Source: Raphanus sativus (lineage: Eukaryota; Streptophyta; Magnoliopsida; Brassicales; Brassicaceae). From it: 64,000 bases of DNA. Where the stretch lies: contig NC_079517.1 of the NCBI RefSeq assembly GCF_000801105.2, positions 3,472,001 to 3,536,000 on the forward strand, in the 5' to 3' direction. The translations under genes and the position numbers were made by a program. Below the pieces are notes generated by a model that saw only the letters and a program-made list of their open reading frames with translations, was not told where the DNA came from and did no database searches. Positions within the stretch are counted from its first letter, which is position 1, and the number at the start of each line of letters is the position of its first letter. This document shows positions 62,101 to 64,000 of this stretch, one piece after another.

Positions 62101-64000
62101 TTCAGGTATTATGGTTCTCCCCTAATTGTCACTGTCCCCTCTTTATGCGTATTCTCACAATGATAAAATTTGGAAGGCGATGATTATTATGGCTTGGGAT
62201 GGCGGAGAACCAAGTTCGGTCTTTGACGCTGCTGTATTCAAGAAAGTTCTGAGTGTGTTTATCACAGCTGCAATATTGAAGCTTGGACAAGGTTGGTAAC
62301 TGTCAGTGTTCAATACTTTCGTAAGTTTACTTGAGTGAATGAATAAACCTCATCTACTAAAACTGTTTGGTGCAGCTTCCCTTGATGTGATCTTCAATTT
62401 CAAAGCTCATCGAAGCATGACGCTACATGTTAAACTAAGATACATCCTGAAGGTGTTATCTGCTGCAGCATGGGTTATTATTCTACCTGTTACTTACGCT
62501 TACAGCTGGAAAGACCCTCCAGCATTTGCCAGGACTATTAAGAGTTGGTTTGGGAACGCCATGCACTCGCCTTCGCTATTTATAATAGCTGTCGTTTTCT
62601 ATTTGGCGCCTAATATGCTTGCAGCCGTACTGTTTCTTTTCCCTATGCTGCGTCGGTTTCTTGAGAGGTCCAACTTCAGAATTGTTATGCTAATGATGTG
62701 GTGGTCTCAGGTATTTCCTCTATTCACTCAGATTATGTGCTTTTTTGTATAAGTAATGAAACTTAATCATCAGCTCGTAATTTTATATTCTAGCTGATGT
62801 GACCATAAATAACTGTATTTTATTTCACCTTGCAGCCTAGACTCTATGTTGGCAGAGGAATGCACGAGGGCGCATTTTCCCTCTTGAAGTAAGGACTATG
62901 TTTGTGACCCATATAGTTAGTGGTGCAAGCCCGAGTCCTCAGTTTACTTATGTCTCTTTCTACCTTTTCCTCTCGTAGATATACCATGTTCTGGGTGTCG
63001 CTTATTGTAACGAAGCTGGCTTTCAGTTACTACATTGAGGTACATGTTTCTCATATCTAGTTCTACCATTAACTGCATAACCTGAGACGATTATTGGAGT
63101 CTGATAAACTGGATTCGCTCACAGATCAAGCCTTTAGTTGCTCCAACACAAGCCATTATGAGGGCCCGTGTGACTAATTTTCAGTGGCATGAGTTCTTTC
63201 CTCGTGGTAATGCACTTTTCACATACACTACATGCTTACTCGTTAGATATATTACTTGTTCTCACATTTTTCTATTTTATTTGTGCAGCCAAAAATAATA
63301 TTGGTGTCGTCATTGCCCTATGGGCCCCTATTATTCTGGTAAACATGGTCATGTCAAGCATGTTTCAACGTCCTCCTCTACTCTGTGCTGTTGCTAATTT
63401 TGAATCTGGGTCCATTGTGCTGTAGGTGTACTTTATGGATAGCCAGATTTGGTATGCTATATATTCCACAATATTTGGAGGTATATATGGTGCATTCCGC
63501 CGCCTTGGAGAGGTATGTTGTTTAACTATAATCTGTCTGAAGCCTGCTGAGTTATTTGAACTTGAGGTTCCCTTTTAATTGTCACTGACGATCCCTTAAT
63601 CCTTACTCTTTTCAATTGTTACAGATTCGTACACTGGGAATGCTTAGATCACGGTTTGAATCACTGCCTGGAGCTTTCAATGACCGCTTGATTCCAGATG
63701 GAAACCAGCAAAGGAAGAAGGGGCTAAGGGCAACTTTATCTCATAACTTCACAGAGGATAAGGTTAGTCGAACCGAGTGAACTTCCACCGTGACGTTTCT
63801 TCTCACTAATTTCATGTACTGAATGTTCACTTCAGGTACCTGTTAACAAAGAGAAAGAGGCTGCAAGATTTGCACAGTTGTGGAACACGATAATCAGTAG
63901 TTTTAGAGAGGAAGATCTTATAAGTGATAGGTACATTTGTATCCAACATATACCTTAGCTGAAAGAAACAAAGTGGAACTCAAACATTTTGGACTTTTTC
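59134..64000 (+). CDS. CALS3: Callose synthase CALS3/GSL12, 5' part, truncated by window end
   Basis: Makes beta-1,3-glucan; Arabidopsis CALS3 (GSL12) controls callose at plasmodesmata. Twenty-two exons are readable here: 59134-59338, 59440-59540, 59680-59804, 59929-60022, 60111-60221, 60311-60427, 60517-60609, 60702-60793, 61013-61139, 61353-61490, 61576-61652, 61744-61837, 61977-62105, 62177-62291, 62376-62710, 62836-62888, 62979-63039, 63125-63206, 63289-63338, 63426-63512, 63625-63762 and 63836-63930. All phases join without stops. They encode about 830 of the expected ~1,950 residues: the cytosolic N-terminus ([20 protein letters not shown]), the conserved [20 protein letters not shown], and the first membrane block ([60 protein letters not shown]). 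The catalytic FKS1-type domain lies beyond the window. Confidence 0.95.

Overview
This window is plant nuclear DNA, almost certainly from a Brassica-type crucifer. It is AT-rich, has intron-containing genes on both strands, and carries small mobile elements typical of Brassicaceae. The protein-coding genes match, in order, the Arabidopsis thaliana chromosome 5 stretch around At5g13170 down to At5g13000. I recalled that order from memory and did not search it. Compared with it, several genes seem to be missing, as expected for one fractionated copy of the Brassica genome triplication.

Layout. Positions 1-16,200 hold no host gene I can support. They hold a mosaic of small transposons: three Emigrant-like MITEs, a MITE with CTCCCTC ends, another inverted-repeat MITE, a tRNA-derived SINE with target-site duplication, a LINE RNase H remnant, a non-autonomous Helitron, and an unidentified poly-A retroposon with a perfect 15-bp target-site duplication. 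There is also a GTACAAC-rich, partly duplicated tract. Genes follow from 16.4 kb: SWEET15-like sugar transporter (+), PBS1 immune kinase (-), EXO70C1-like exocyst subunit (+), an Ole e 1/extensin-like secreted protein (+), a MORC-family GHKL ATPase with coiled-coil repeats and an apparent one-base frameshift in exon 1 (-), an At5g13090-like protein of unknown function (+), WRKY75 (+), a PRELI/MSF1-like protein with a hAT-like element in its intron (-), the ARM-BTB protein ABAP1 (-), 5-formyltetrahydrofolate cyclo-ligase (+), selenoprotein O-like AMPylase with Cys at the Sec position (-), EMSY-like EML3 (+), and the 5' part of callose synthase CALS3/GSL12 (+), cut by the window end.

How the genes relate. 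These are independent eukaryotic transcription units, not an operon. Several act in immunity, silencing or cell-wall and sugar biology (PBS1, MORC, WRKY75, SWEET15, callose synthase, EXO70), but I see no evidence of joint regulation. Head-to-head pairs probably share promoter regions: PBS1/EXO70C1, MORC/At5g13090-like, ABAP1/5-FCL and SELO/EML3. Exon coordinates were assembled by hand from reading frame, GT/AG sites and family sequence. Internal junctions are good except where an entry says otherwise.
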